A DNA stretch of 64,000 bases, from contig OY728128.1 in assembly GCA_963277665.1 (NCBI GenBank), forward strand, positions 1,350,248,356 through 1,350,312,355, written 5' to 3'. Each line of letters begins with the position of its first letter. The stretch's first letter is position 1. This stretch comes from Viscum album (lineage: Eukaryota; Streptophyta; Magnoliopsida; Santalales; Viscaceae). Both the position numbers and the translations under genes were made by a program. Of the stretch, positions 43,223 to 57,560 are shown one piece after another. Below the pieces are notes generated by a model. The model did no database searches. It saw nothing but the letters and a program-made list of their open reading frames with translations, and was not told the DNA's origin.

Positions 43223-45044
43223 TTATGATCATTAAAATATTCATAAAATCTCATTAAATTATTTTCCATTAGATCAAAAACATTAATATATAATTATAAA
43301 AAAATTCAAGGAAAATATACAACTTAAACATACAGTAAATTGATATATAAAAAATTAGAAAAAATAGAGTATATTTTGAGTTTCAGGAAAATAAAATGTT
43401 AAAGAATTCATATGAATCATTGTTTTCTAAGTATGAATTTTTTATAAGAATAATTCTATATAATCATGAACATGCATAAAAATTATCTAAGTGTTCTATG
43501 TAAACATGAGTGTGCATATACATAATTTTAGAATTCTGTATAAATATGATTTTTCTATAAGAATTAAAGGGAGTAAGAAAAAGTATCCCATAAGAATGGA
43601 TTATGTAATAATCACTATCGTCTAAGGATTAATCCATAGTATGAATAATTTATGCATGAAAAATCTATGTAAGAAACATTTTTCCCATGCAGAAGATTTT
43701 AACTGTAAAAATTATTTTGAGTTTATAGAATAGTAAAGATGATTCTATATGAATTAAAATGAATAAATATAGTTCTATAAATCCATAAATATCAATCATA
43801 AAACTATAATAATTATATAATCAAAAAGTAAATGATGCTATAATAAATTATAATTATCAAAGTATAAAAGATTTGATGTAGGAGTTATAACCTAACTCAT
43901 ATTTATATGGATTTATTATCTGAAATAACTTCATAAAAAACATAACAAACATGAAGAATAATTCATTAAAAATGTTAAAAATATTATTTTTTTTCTTCAA
44001 GTAAGAAAAGTTTAAAATATATTGATTCACTCATTTTTTAGGAAATAAAATAATAATTTTATAGTTATCAAAAAAATAAATGATTAAATTTGAAAGGATA
44101 CACTCATCAATCTCTCTATTTTTGATAACATAAAAAAAATTGAAAAAAATTATTCAGCCTTTTAAAATTAGAAAAATTATTACAAATACTCTATTAAAAC
44201 AAATATTTCCCCCTTTTGAAAAAATATTTTCAATACAGAAACATTTTAACTCCACCATTTGTTTCATAATGTATCAAATAATATCTTAAAAGAAAAATCT
44301 CAACCTAAATTCATGTAATATAATAAATTATTCAACTAAGAATAAAAATATAGTATAGTGATAATATACATTATAAAATTAGTTAAACATACCCCTTAAT
44401 ATAATATTTTTTCCTTCTTTAAAATTCTATAATTTCAAAACTTTGTTCATATTATAAAATAGCTTGTTTTCATAACTAAAAACACCACCTCAAAAATGTT
44501 ATAAAAGTTATAAGGATTCATTGACATATGCGAATATATTAAACGTATTATATTATATTATATGTAATTAATTAAATAATAACAAACAGTGAATGAATAA
44601 AATAGTGGGATAGAAAATATAATAAGACACATGCCCATTAGCTAGATATAAAAATTATATTTTATATTATATCAGTATACAATAAAATTCAAGAATATTA
44701 ATCATGCTTATAGACAAAATATAGAATCATATCACAAAAGGATAAATTAAAAACTAATAAAGTTAAAAAGAAGTGGTATTTTGAATGTGGAAAGATTCTA
44801 TCTTTGAAAAATCATTTTCTTCCCACAAATATATTCTTTAAATAGATCCATTTTAAACTTATATTCTAAAACTTCATCATTAAAATACAATATTCTATTC
44901 TCTAAAACATATAGATATATAAATTTTTATTAAATAAGTTATCTATTTGATCATCAATTAGAACATATTCCAAACAGATATCATGTGATTCCCTAGAACC
45001 ATGCTCCTAGATCTAATGCTTAAAGACTCATACTTTATATACTT
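43223..45044. other. AT-rich stretch left of the giant repeat
   Basis: Very AT-rich, no coding. Its right end, from the PBS at 45,045 back to about 44,930, aligns with the leader of element 5 at 52,100-52,257 (shared ATGCTCC.AGATC and GATCA.ATAGATAACT). At 44,208-44,221 TTCCCCCTTTTGA resembles the PPT of copia element 2 seen from the same side; it may be the last trace of the 3' end of copia element 6. Confidence 0.45.
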
Positions 45045-45056
45045 ACTTTGATACCA
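45045..45056 (-). other. Primer-binding site next to the left giant LTR
   Basis: TGGTATCAAAGT on the minus strand, two mismatches from the initiator-Met PBS. A PBS on this side means that the LTR 45,058-50,068 also acts as a 5' LTR for sequence to its left. Confidence 0.75.
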
Positions 45057-45057
45057 A

Positions 45058-48000
45058 CTAAAAATAATAATAGATATTACCAAACATAATTACAAACTCA
45101 ACAATAATTATTTCATATCTTTCATCCAAATGATCTTTTTAGGTTTATATCTTTATAGAATTAGACACAACATAAGTTGATAAATCCCATGTTATTTGAA
45201 TTAAATGTATAATTTTCTTATTATAAATGAAACTACATAATTCATGACAATTATTAAATGTCACCATAAATTTATTCCACAAATTTCATCCTTATTAACT
45301 TGTTATGTGTAATAATTTTCTCCATAACCTCTAGAAATGGAAACATAAAATTGGGTGAGCTCCAATGCTCAATAATAGAAACATATAAATAATGTAATTG
45401 TGGAATAAAAATAGAATAAACATTATGGCAGGAATAAATAAACAATATGAATTCAAAATTTAATTTAAAATTAATTCACGTTATATCTATGAAAATAAAT
45501 TAAAACATAGATATCAATAACTCAAATCTCATACTGATGGAGTATATAATATCTGAAATTCAAAGCTTAATATCGAAGCCTTATACCAAAACACTTTACT
45601 TTTCATCGATACTACTTTCAATGCATCCTATTGTCAAGGCCTTGGGAAAATATGATGTCTTATTATAGGAATATGCATACACAAAAACCCAACATGTCTT
45701 ATCCCATAAGACCATTTGATGCATCAAGGGGCTATATAATTTCAAGACCCACCGGCCACCTAATTTTGTCCAATGCATTCACCATAAGAGTCACTAAGAT
45801 CCTTTATACCATTCCCTAAGGAACATTTTACTCAATAAAACTTGGATATAGATATAATTAGAAATATGGAAATCATATATAGAATGAACCTACATCATCC
45901 ATAAATAATCATCAAGAATATCCATACTTTTCCTAATGTCAATAAAATTGAAAAAATGATCATAGCCCATCTAGAAAAATAAGTTGGATGGTAAATAAAT
46001 ACATAGTCAAATTACCAATAATCATCTGTTTTAGAATAAAAATATATGAGACTTCAATACTTTCTCCCATTTTAATAGAAAAACATTCATTCTAGGTGAA
46101 CATCATTCAATCTGAATTATGTAAAATGTGATGTTCACACCATATAAAGAAATAAGTGTAAATATAATTAAATAATTTAAAAACATGATCATAACTCATC
46201 CATCTAAAATAGCTGAATGGTTTCAAAATTACATATCCTCAGTGTAACAAAGGAAACTTAGATGTATGTTTATATAGATTAAAAACATTATTGAACAATA
46301 ATTCTTGAATGATACCACCCAAGAAACAATCATGAATTAGATTATTAGGTATTATGATTTAATTTACTACAAATGATAACATATATATATATATATTAAA
46401 GTATATATAATGAAACATAAACCCTATTAGGTAAAACCATTTTGAAAATAGAAAGGGAAATATAAGTGAAAACATAAAAGTGATTTTAGAAAACATTTTT
46501 TACATTATCATAAAATAGGATGTTACGGGTCACTTCCAAATCTATTTTTCAAAAATTGACCTAAAAACTCATTTAATACATGTAATTTTAAAATTATCTA
46601 CAATAATAGACTCTTTAAAATGAAAAAAAATCCTATAGGAAATGTGGATCTAAAACCATTGATTATAAAATGGATATTTTTAATACTTGAATTTACCATT
46701 TTTTAAAACCCGAATTATAAAAAAATCAATAAAAATTATTTGTATAAAAACTTAACTTTCCTAAATAGGATCCTAAAATAACATATAACAAAATATTAGG
46801 GTGTGATATCCCAATCATGGAAGATCAATGTTCAAGAAAAAACATTACTACTCAATGAGTATGATTTGATTTACCAAATATCCTTACTATTGGGGAAACA
46901 ACTATATCACTATCCACTTGAATAAGTAAATGTAATTTGGATATTAAATGCCATCAAATAAAAAAAATATGATAAAAAATAACCCTGGTAATTGAATACA
47001 CCATACAAATGAAACATGGTGCTTAATTTATAATATGTCTTAATGAATTTGAATTGAGATAAAGAAAAATATTGTGTATTTAGCAACACTTTAATCAAAA
47101 CCCCTTGAAAGATAGGGTTTTTAATTGACCATAAAATACTATGAATTTATTAATTTAATTATATAAAATATAAAATAGGCATTATATATACACTAAATAA
47201 TATAAATTAGTTGTATAAAACAAAACATGTTCCGGGGAATGAAATTTGAGATAACAACTCTTACTACTTTGGTAATTTTTGGATAAAAAACCCCTGAGGG
47301 TTATACATAAATTATATATTTATATACCATTAAATAAAATTTTTTCATGATAAAATATCAAAAATTATAATTATGCATATCTTTAAAATGAAAATAGGTT
47401 CATAAATATAATACGTGTCTCAAAGAATGAAAATTTAGATGAAAAATCTTACATATTCAAAAAAAATTGAATTTGAATTCATTGAAAGATTAAAAATCAC
47501 AGGGTTATATAAATCACAAAAAATAAATCATGTATTATTTAAAAATAAATTCTTGGGTATTATATACACCATATAAATAAAAAATTGGTTTATGATATTA
47601 AAACATGCCTCAATGAAGATAAATTGAGACGAAACCCATACCTAGTTACATATTCGTTTTGCACACATTCTTAACATCCTAAATAATAAATTTATGTTTA
47701 TTAAATTCTTTATTAGGAATAATATTCTTATTTATTAAATTTAATATGAACCATTTATTATCATATTCCATTATTTATTATATATTTTTGTTTTATATGT
47801 TGGTTACTTGTAGTTATTCAGCCCATTTTTTGTAACACCACATATATGTTGACCATAGTGTAAACCATCTTAAAATAATTTCATAATATCCAGAATATTA
47901 ATACTTTTATAGGCATAATTTTTATATATTAAAAATAATTTTAAATACAACCATGATGGGTGGTGATTACAAATGAAACTCATTGATCGTAGAGGAGATG

Positions 48001-50068
48001 TTTTGCAAAGATACAAAAATAATGTTTCCATTTCACAATGAATGAGAGAGAGAGAAGGTAAATGATAATTTGAAATTTCATAATAATATTTATGTTATAT
48101 AAAACATATTTATTCATCAATTTCATCCTTTTGATCAGTCAAGAATTTTTTTGTTGAAAAAAATGGAATACGTCACTTTGTAGAGGCAGTGGTTTATGCA
48201 ACGCACTAACAAAGTTTTGGTTTTTCTTAGTCGATGGTGAGGAATAAATAATGGTTATTAAATTTTCATAAAAAAATATAATTACAATCATGATAATAAT
48301 TTCATTATAATTTTATGAATATAAGATATTATAAGATAAATGTTAAAGATAAAATTTTAATAATGAGATAATAGTTACATTGGAGGCTTGATCATTTCTT
48401 AGAAAACAACATAGAATTGAAGATCTTGGTGTGACTTCATGTAAACAGGGAATTAAAAAATTATGAGATATTTTTAGGAGAGGATATTTGGGTTCAGTTT
48501 TAATTAAAATAATAATGTGAGTTTCATTTTTAAAAGAGTGTAAGTGGCAACCTTTTATAAGAGAGAAAAATGGAACTTTGGGAAATGCCTTTTATATTTT
48601 ATGAATTTCATGACACTATTCCAAGGTAAATGGATCCAAATTTTTTAAAATAATGGATTTTGGGGTATATTTTAGAAGATAAATACTAAAAACAATTTTT
48701 TATAGATGTATTAAACATTTTATATGGATTTTACCATTAATTGTTTACATTTTACTTGTTTACTTTTAAACAAGGTAACAAGTTTTTAACTAAGTAATTT
48801 TATGTTTTGTAAAAAATATAAAATATACCATATAAAAAAATTGGGAGTTATGGAACCAAATTTTACCTCTATTTAGTATTACTCAATTTCTTAACATTAT
48901 AAAATTAACTTTTAAATTATAACATATAATATATAGAAAAAAAATTTAGTAAAAAATGGCATTTTGACCATTATGGATTCTTAATCTTATTTAGTATTGA
49001 TTAACAATTAAATGAGTGATAATATATTTTTTATGTGTTTATACATTAAATTAGATTAAATATTTCAATTATTTAAATTTAATTTATTTGATATAAATTT
49101 TTTGATATTAATAAAATAATAATTTTAAAATAACAGTCTCACCATTATTGTGGTAATTAGCATTAACCATACTAATAAAAATTGTACACCTGAAAATGAA
49201 ATTTTCTATATTAAATGATATGAAAATTATTATATAAATATATGAATCACTTTATGAAATTAATATTTTATGTTTAGGGAACTTAATATTAATTTTAGCG
49301 TGTGTAATATGTAAACACCCATTTTTTAGTTTAGTTTTTTTTAGTATAAAGTTTAGGTATAGGAAAAAATTATAAATGTTATTTATTATAATGATATTAA
49401 AAAATTATTACTGATTAATAAGGGATATATGAAATTGAAATAAATTCATAACATAATTTTTCCCAAGTTCAAACATAATTAAACAAACATATTAAAAATT
49501 GTTTCTATAAAATATTAATAGATTTTCTAAAATGATACTCATGTGTTTTTTAAATTGGAATATAATTTTTTATTTTTTTTATTTTACTTTATAAATATAT
49601 ATTTTTTATATCAAAATATTTTCAAAAACTTATAATTCATATTCAAGTGATGATATTAGAAAAAATGGTATTGTTTTAATATTTTTTTAAAAAGTGACTG
49701 TTTTATAAAAAACTCAAAAATAAATCCTTGGAAAATTTTGTTTTGAGGGATTAAATAATGAATTTTGATTTATCAAATTTAAATTCTAAAATTTATAAAT
49801 TTGTCCTTTTAAAAGAAAATATGTATAATATAAATAAAATATTTTTTATTGAAAATAAACTTTTTCAATGTTAACTCATATTAATTATTTAGCTTCTAAA
49901 GGTAATAACTATTAATGGTTTACCATTTTAGGGATTATAATATATTTATGGATACTGTCTTATTAATATTTTTTAGTTTGTTTAAGTTGGATATAAAATT
50001 TTACACAAGTTATAGAACATGTTGACTTATTTAATTGTAATCATATATTAAGATCCCAAGGTGTTACA
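45058..50068 (-). repeat. Left giant LTR of element 5
   Basis: Minus-strand start TGTAACACCTTGGGATC at 50,068. Aligns with 52,258-57,216 along its whole length at an offset of about 7.15-7.20 kb. Landmarks are CCAAACATAATTA (45,080 / 52,278), the ACCCACCGGCCAC block (45,748 / 52,945), ATGCAACGCACTAA (48,196 / 55,376) and the CATATATTAAGATC end. Extremely AT-rich. Open frames inside (45,596-45,819, 46,910-47,098) are not conserved in the other copy and are taken as chance. Confidence 0.82.
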
Positions 50069-52257
50069 TTTCCAACCTAAATAAATTGCATCCTCATAAT
50101 TTTAATTATCACTTACTAATAAAATGAATCAAGGATATCTAAAAGATATATATAAATAAATTATTTTTTTGATTTCATTTTGTACCTTAATATATTAGGT
50201 ATGGCTAGAAAACACATTTTTTTTCTTCGTGTTAATCAAACTCTTAGTTTATCTATTTCCTCATTTTCCATGCATAATACATCTTCCAATTCATTAAAGA
50301 AACTTCCTTGGGTGCTTCTTCCCACGTTTTTTACATGAATAATATTAAATCATATTTCATTTATCGTCTGGGCCACCCATATTTCTATTATATTCCATCC
50401 TTGTCTTCTTTGGTGAGATTGGGGGTTTGACTATGTCCACATTGTTAATCAGAATTTTTGATATCCAGTTTAGAATAATTACGATATTTCTTACTTAATA
50501 ACAATGTCATTCTAGCCTATAGTTCTTAAAACTCATCTTTTTAGACATTTTTCAACCTATGTCACTCTTAGTTTAAAATATTTCATTCTTGGTTTAACAT
50601 AGCTTACATTGAGTTGGGTTATCTCCTACTTATTAACCTAATCCTTAAAATAGATATCTGAAATTAACATGAACTTTATTATTAAAATATTCTAAACCCA
50701 ATAATTATTGAAATATAAGCTATCCAAGTATAACTTGTACTTCATCAAACAATATTAGTCATTCCCACAATCATATACCCAAGTATGTATATACCCTAAT
50801 CATATAATCTTAACAGTTTACCTTTCACAAAACCAATTTGAATCTCTAAGACATTAAATCAAAACAAGATTATATATTCCTATAAACATTAACTTTACTA
50901 TTAACCCTAAAATTATATGAGCCACTAGTTTATAAGGTTACACACTTGTCACTATATATTATAATCCCAAAAATGATATTATATTATCCAAAAATATCAT
51001 GAATCAATTATCATTCCCAAGGTTACAAATTACTATCTAACATTCTTATTCCAAAAAACTACCCTTTATTATCTAATCATTATGTGTATATTAAACTTAA
51101 GAGTTATCTAAACCCCAATCATGTTTTCTCCAATAGTTATCCCCAAAATTTTAACATTTTAATAAAATCAATTTTCAAGGATATTAATACAATTTAACAT
51201 ATGTTTCCAATCCTTTAAACTGGAACTACTGAATTACATTCCTTGGATATTTCACATAATCTTAATTAAAATTTTGAATATACCAAAAGTTTATCGATAA
51301 ATATCACTTCAAAGGTTAAAATTTCTAAGAGTATCAAGAATTAATTATATTATGATATTGATGCCACTACTATAAGTAAGACTATAAAACTCACACTTTC
51401 CTTCTTAATAGGTATATAATTATATTCTTATCCATTTTCATATTATCCTTTATTCAGTTATAAGACAAATTTGTTTCTAGTAACATATCTTTCTAAACTT
51501 TATTCTCGTGATACTGTTTTAACCAAATACTAAAACCCAATATGGCTATCAAACAAATCCTATTAAATGATCATAGTAATATGAAACCTCAATCCTAATA
51601 TTTCTTCTCTATTGACACCATCATTTCATCCTTTTATAATTTCATTTCAATCTACATTCCTTAAGGTTGGGTTTTATTGTATATATTAACCTAATACGTT
51701 AAATTAATTAGGATGTAAATCCTTTATAATGGCTCATAAAGATAATTTTATTAACCAAAGAATATTCCCCTGAGGTGTCTCACCTGATGTATAGTCTTGG
51801 GCCCACTCATCATGAATCAAAGTGATAACTGAGTCAATACTCAACCAATCCTTCTTGAGGTGGTTACCCCTATGTGCATTTATCCCATAGCCATATTCAC
51901 TTTCTAATATCCAAACAGGGATTTATTTCTGGTAAAAACTATATAATGTCTACTTTACCAAAACATTATGATATTATCCAATAGTTATACTTATTATTAG
52001 TATTTTCATTGATGTCTTCTTATACTAATCCCAATATTAAATGTGAATTATTCCCATAATGTTAAATCATATACTATTCTAATGAGTTATCTATTATGAT
52101 CAAACTTATCTTATAAACACTTAAATTATCCTTATAAACAAATCCAATCTCTAAATTTATCTAAACCTTTCCTTTGATGCCAACCATGAAAACCCAAACC
52201 CATGCTCCCAGATCCAGTGTTTATGGAATCATAATTTAAATACTTATATTGATACTA
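50069..52257 (-). other. Internal region of element 5
   Basis: Starts (right) with a decayed PBS at 52,248-52,256 and a leader with ATGCTCCCAGATCC, and ends (left) at a short purine stretch AGGTTGGAAA before TGTAACACC. At 50,280-50,335 the minus strand has TWEEAPKEV and, in the next frame, FNELEDVL, reminiscent of the ATWED...FNLEDK end of chromovirus pol. At 51,768-51,912 the minus strand has a stop-free ~47-codon stretch that I cannot assign. Otherwise no coding. Confidence 0.55.
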
Positions 52258-55200
52258 GCTATAAAATACTATATATAACCAAACATAATTAAAAAATAAA
52301 AAAAATTTCATCTCTTACGTCCGAAGTATCCTTTCATGTTTAGAGATTTAGAGAATTAAAACACAACAGAAACTAGTAAATCACATATTCTTTGTATAAA
52401 ATGATCAATTTTACCATTATATATGAAACTACTTAATTCATGACATATATTCAATGTATCCAAGAAATAATTTCACATATTTTATCCTTTTAATAATCTC
52501 ACATGTATTAGTTTTCTCTAAAACCTATGGAAATAGAAAATTAATAACGGGTGAGCTCAAGTGTTCAATAAGGGAAACATAAAATAGAAGAAATTGTGGA
52601 ATAAACATGGCCTAAACATTATGGTAGGAATTTATTAACAATATGAAATCATAGCAAACATTAAACTAAAATAATATTAAGTCTATGATAATAAATTAAA
52701 ATATGGATATCAATAATATAAATCTCATACTAAGGGAATGAAAATGAAAAACATTAAAAACCTATTGATAAAACCTTGTGCCAAGACACTTTATTTATTG
52801 TTAATTATATAGTCTATAAATTATACTTTCAAGGCCATGTTATAATATATTATCCAGTTATATGAATAGATATACACTAAAATCAAACATATCTTATCTT
52901 ATGATACTTACTGATGCATCTAGGGGATATATAATTCTGATTACCACCTGTCACATGATTATGTCCAATGTATTCACTATAAGAGTCATCAAGACCCTTC
53001 AAACCATTACCTAAGGAAACTCTTACTCAATAAAACTTATATATCCTTATAATGAAAAATATTGAAATTAAATAAATAAAAAACCTATATTAGAAGTCAA
53101 TAATCATCAAGAATAGAAATATTTCCCCCATGTTAATAAAATGAATAGCTTGATCACAACTCATCTAGATAAAGAAGGTGGATGGTCAAAAATGAATAGT
53201 TAACTTTTCAATATCAACTATATTGGAATAAAAATATATGTAACTTTAAAAATTTCACCCATTTTAATAGAGTAACATTTTTTTAGGTGAACATCATACA
53301 CTATTAATTATGAAACATGTGATGTTTACACCGCATAAAGAAGTGAGTATATGAAAAATAAATACTTGAAAAAAAATGATCATAATCCATACATGGGAAT
53401 TAGGTGGACAGTTTCAGAAGAACATATCCCCAATGAAACAAAGGAAACATTTAAGTATGTTGACATAAATGAAAAACAACCTCACAATAGAATACCTGAA
53501 TAATACAACCTAAGAAGGGATCTTGAATTGGATTGTTTGGAATCATGAGTTCATTTCACACAAATGATAACATATATATATTATAGGATATAAAATTAAA
53601 CATAAACCCTATTAGGGAAAAACTTTTGAAAATGGAAAGGGAAATATATATCAAAACAAAAAATATATTTTAGAAAACATTTTTTACATTATCATAGAAG
53701 AGGATGTTATGGCTCACTTCCAAATGTATTTTTTAAATGTTTAAGTGAAAAAACATTGGAAGAATTTAATTTTTAAATAATATCCAATAATTGAGACTTT
53801 AAATTGAAATAAAATTTATTTTTTGAAATGCAGATCTAAAACATTTGAATGTGGGGGAAAATTTTTAATACCTAAAATTGCCTTTATTGAAAAGGAACAT
53901 TGTAAAAAATCAATAAAACATTATTTTTATTAAAAAATAATTTTCCCAAAAAGGGTCATAAAATAAAATATAACAAAATATTATTTTTGTATAACCCAAT
54001 CATGGAAGGATAATATTTATGATAAAAAATTATAACATAATAATATGATTTGAGTTACCAAATAAGATTATTACGGGTGAAATAATAGTATCACTAGACA
54101 CATGAATAAGGGAACATTATTTTTCAAGTAAATACCATGAAATACAAATAGTATGTTAAAAACATATCCATATGAATTTAATACACCATAAAAATGAAAC
54201 ATGATTCTTAACATTAAACATATCTCAAAGAATCATAATTGAGACCAAGAAAAATATTACAACTTCAGTAACAATTTAATCAGAATCCCGTGAAAGATAT
54301 GGTTTTTAATTGAACTTTAATTCCATTAATAAATTTATTTCATGATATGAAATTGAAATAGTAGTTATTTATACAGCACATAAAAGAAATTAGGTGCATA
54401 ATAAAAAACATGTCTCAAATAATGGAATCTGAGATAAAAAACTCTTACCACTTCGGTAAATTTTGGATCAGAAACCCTTGAGAGTTAAAAAATGAAATGT
54501 ATATTTATATATAATTAAATAAAAAATAATCAGTATAAAATATATCAAATTTTTAGTATACACACCTTGAAGATTAAAATTGGTGTATAAATACAATACT
54601 TGTCTCAATGAAGAAAAATTGGGATGAAAACCCTTTTGAATTTAGTACTTTTTTAATCAAAAGTCCTTATAAGTTGAAAATCACAGGGTTACATAAATAT
54701 CATGAATAAAGTAATATATTATACCAAACTAAATTTTTTTGTATCATATACACCACATAAATAAGAAATTGTTTCATAACATTAAAACATGTCCCAATGA
54801 AGAAAATTTGAGATGAAACACTTACTTTGTTTCAGATTTATTATGCACATGTGCTTAACGTATTGAATAATATTTTATTTTTTATTAGATAACTTCTTAG
54901 TAATATTTTTATTATTTCTATAATTTAATATTAATAATTTGTTATCATATTATATTTATTTATTATATATTTTTCTCTCCTATATCTATTACATGAGGTT
55001 ATTTGGTCAATATTTCAAGACTCCTCGTGTATGTTGACCAAAGTATAAAGAGTTGTAAAATAGTTTAATAATATCCAAAATATTAATATTTTTTTGAAAA
55101 AAATATTAAATATATTTTTAAATCCAACCATGGTGGGTGGTGATGACAAATTAAACTCATTGATCATGGATATGATAGTTCTCACATGCGTGTGATTAAT

Positions 55201-57216
55201 GTTTCCATTTATCAACGAATGATAGGGAAAGAAGGTAAATGATAATTTGGAATTTTTAATTAATATTTATGTTATATATATCATATTTATTAATCTTTTA
55301 CATCCTTTTGATCATTTATTAATGTAATTTTTGAAGAAAAAAATGGACAACATCGCTTTGCGGAGGCGGTAGTCCATGCAACGCACTAATGACACTTTTG
55401 TTTTTATTAGAGGATGGAGAGGAATAAATAATGGTAATTACATTAATATATATCATATAATTCAGTATATTTTTAGGGATATAATACATATTTAATATGA
55501 AGGTATAATAGAAAAAATTAATAAGTAGACAATACTTACATTGTAGATTTGATCTTTCCTTGAAAAAAACATAATAATTGAAGGGATAAAGAAAACTTAG
55601 TGTGATCGGGGGATTAATAAAATGAAATGGATTTATAGTATTGGATATTTTCATATATTTTCAATGAAAATTTAAATTTAATGTTTTTTTAAAGGGCGTA
55701 AGTGAACCCCATTTATATGAAAGGAAAAAAGGAACTTTTAGAAACAACATTTATATTTTAATAATTTCGTGAAACTATTCCAAGTTAAATGGATAAAAGG
55801 TTTTAAAATAAAGGATTTTGGGGTGTATTTTGTAAAATAGAGTCTCAAAAAATTATTTCCACACATTTTTTAAAACATGTTTTAGAATTTTTACCACTAA
55901 GTTTTTACATTTTACTCTTATACTTTTAAGCTAAGTGACATGTTTTTTAACTAAGTGATTTTATATTTTATTAAAAATATAAAATAACATATATAAAAAA
56001 ATTTGGATAATATATAACGAAATATAACCTCAATTTAATCCAATTAAATTTATAAATATTATAAAATTAAATTTTAAAATAAAATAAATAATTTGTAGAA
56101 AAAAAATTAGTAGAAAAAATTACATTTTTACCATTATAGTTTCTTAATATTATTTAGTATCAATTAAAAATTAAATTATTCTTAATGTATTAATTTATGA
56201 GATAAATAATATTATATTCAAAATTTAAATTATTTAAATTTAATTTATTTGATATAAATTCATTTATATTAATAAAATAGTGTATTCACCATTATTATGG
56301 TAATTGGCTTTAATTCTAACAACCTAAATTTTTTACCCAGATGTGAAATTGGAAATATTAAAAAAATTAAAATTATTATCTCAAAATATAGGAATAATTT
56401 TATCAAATTAATATTTTATGTTTTGTAAAATTAATCATAAAATTATCGTGTGTCATGCATAAAAACTATTTTTAAGAAAATTGTATCTTTAAGTAAAAAA
56501 GCTTAGGTATAGGAAACAATTATCAATTATACCGATTAAAATGATATTAAAAATATTATTATTAATAAAATAAGGTTTATTTGAATGTGAAATAAATATA
56601 TTACCTGATTTTCCCCATGTTCAAACTTAAGTAATGAAATAGATGAAAAATAGTTTCTATAAAATATTACTTGATTTTATAAAATGATATTAATGGGTTT
56701 CTTAAATTCAAATTTAATTTTAAAATTTTTTATCTCACATTATAAATATATATTTTTTATATATAAAAGGTTTTTAAAAGTTATAAGTCATATAAGTATG
56801 AAGGTATTATAAAAAAAAGTATGTTTTAACTATTCACATAAAATTGATTATTTTAGAATAAATTTAAAAATATATTCAACGAATAGTTTTTTTGGGGAAC
56901 TAAACAATGGAATTTACTTTATTAAATTTAAATTATAAATTTTATAAATTTTTATTTTTAAATAAAATATATATAATGTTAATGAAATGGATTTTATTAA
57001 AAATTAACTTTTTCAATATTAACTCATGTTAATTATTTACCTTAAAAAGGTAATAAATATTAATGGTTTACCATATTAGTGTTTATTTTAGATTTATTAA
57101 TAATTTCCTAATAAAATTATTTAGTTTGTTTATGTTGGGTGTAGAATGTGAAAAAAGTTATAGAAGTCGTTATCTTATTTAATAGTAATCATATATTAAG
57201 ATCTTGGGGTGTTATA
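52258..57216 (-). repeat. Right giant LTR of element 5
   Basis: Partner of 45,058-50,068. The minus-strand start has decayed from TGTAACACC to TATAACACC. The 111-codon frame 55,319-55,654 is not conserved in the left copy and looks like chance. Divergence from the left copy is considerable, roughly one base in five by eye. Confidence 0.82.
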
Positions 57217-57560
57217 TATGACCTTTTTGAGCATGGTCACTGATAAAATGATGTTTAACATTAATATGTTTAGTCCTTGATTAATGTAATGTGTTATTTG
57301 AAATTGAAATAGCTGATGTATTTTTATATGAAATGGGAAACATTTAAAAATAAACATCAAATTCAAATAGTGTATTCTTAATCCATATGGATTAACCACA
57401 ACAACTTGCAATAGAAATGTAATTTTATTCTATGGTGGATAAAGAAATAAAATTTATTTATTATTAATACAAGGTACTAATATTTTTTCTCGAAAATAAC
57501 ACATTCCACTTGTTCTTTTAATATATATTTTATGTCCACCAAAAACCCAATCAAGATCAT
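57217..57560 (-). pseudogene. pol: Element 6 RNase H
   Basis: Minus-strand blocks LDWVFGGHKIYIKRTSGMCYF (57,525-57,565), SIASCCG (57,390-57,412), NTSAISISNN (about 57,300-57,330), and SRTKHINVKHHFISDHAQKG (57,225-57,285). These match the copia order DADWAG...KSTSGTCxFLG, AEYIAAASCC, DNTSAINISKNP, HSRTKHIDIRHHFIRD. The ADIFTKPL end is missing because the giant LTR begins there. Confidence 0.93.

Larger units (their letters stand above)
45045..57216 (-). mobile_element. Element 5: LTR element with ~5-kb LTRs and short internal region
   Basis: Minus-strand structure: LTR 57,216-52,258, PBS, internal 52,257-50,069, PPT, LTR 50,068-45,058, then another PBS and homologous leader. The LTRs are about 4,960 and 5,010 bp. 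The internal region of 2.2 kb has no complete protein, so the element is non-autonomous (a large retrotransposon derivative) or has lost gag-pol by deletion. It interrupts copia element 6 at 57,216. Confidence 0.75.

Noticed and set aside
55319..55654. 111-codon minus-strand frame in the right giant LTR
   Set aside because: The homologous position in the left LTR (about 48,140-48,480) has stops and shifts, with no sign of coding conservation.
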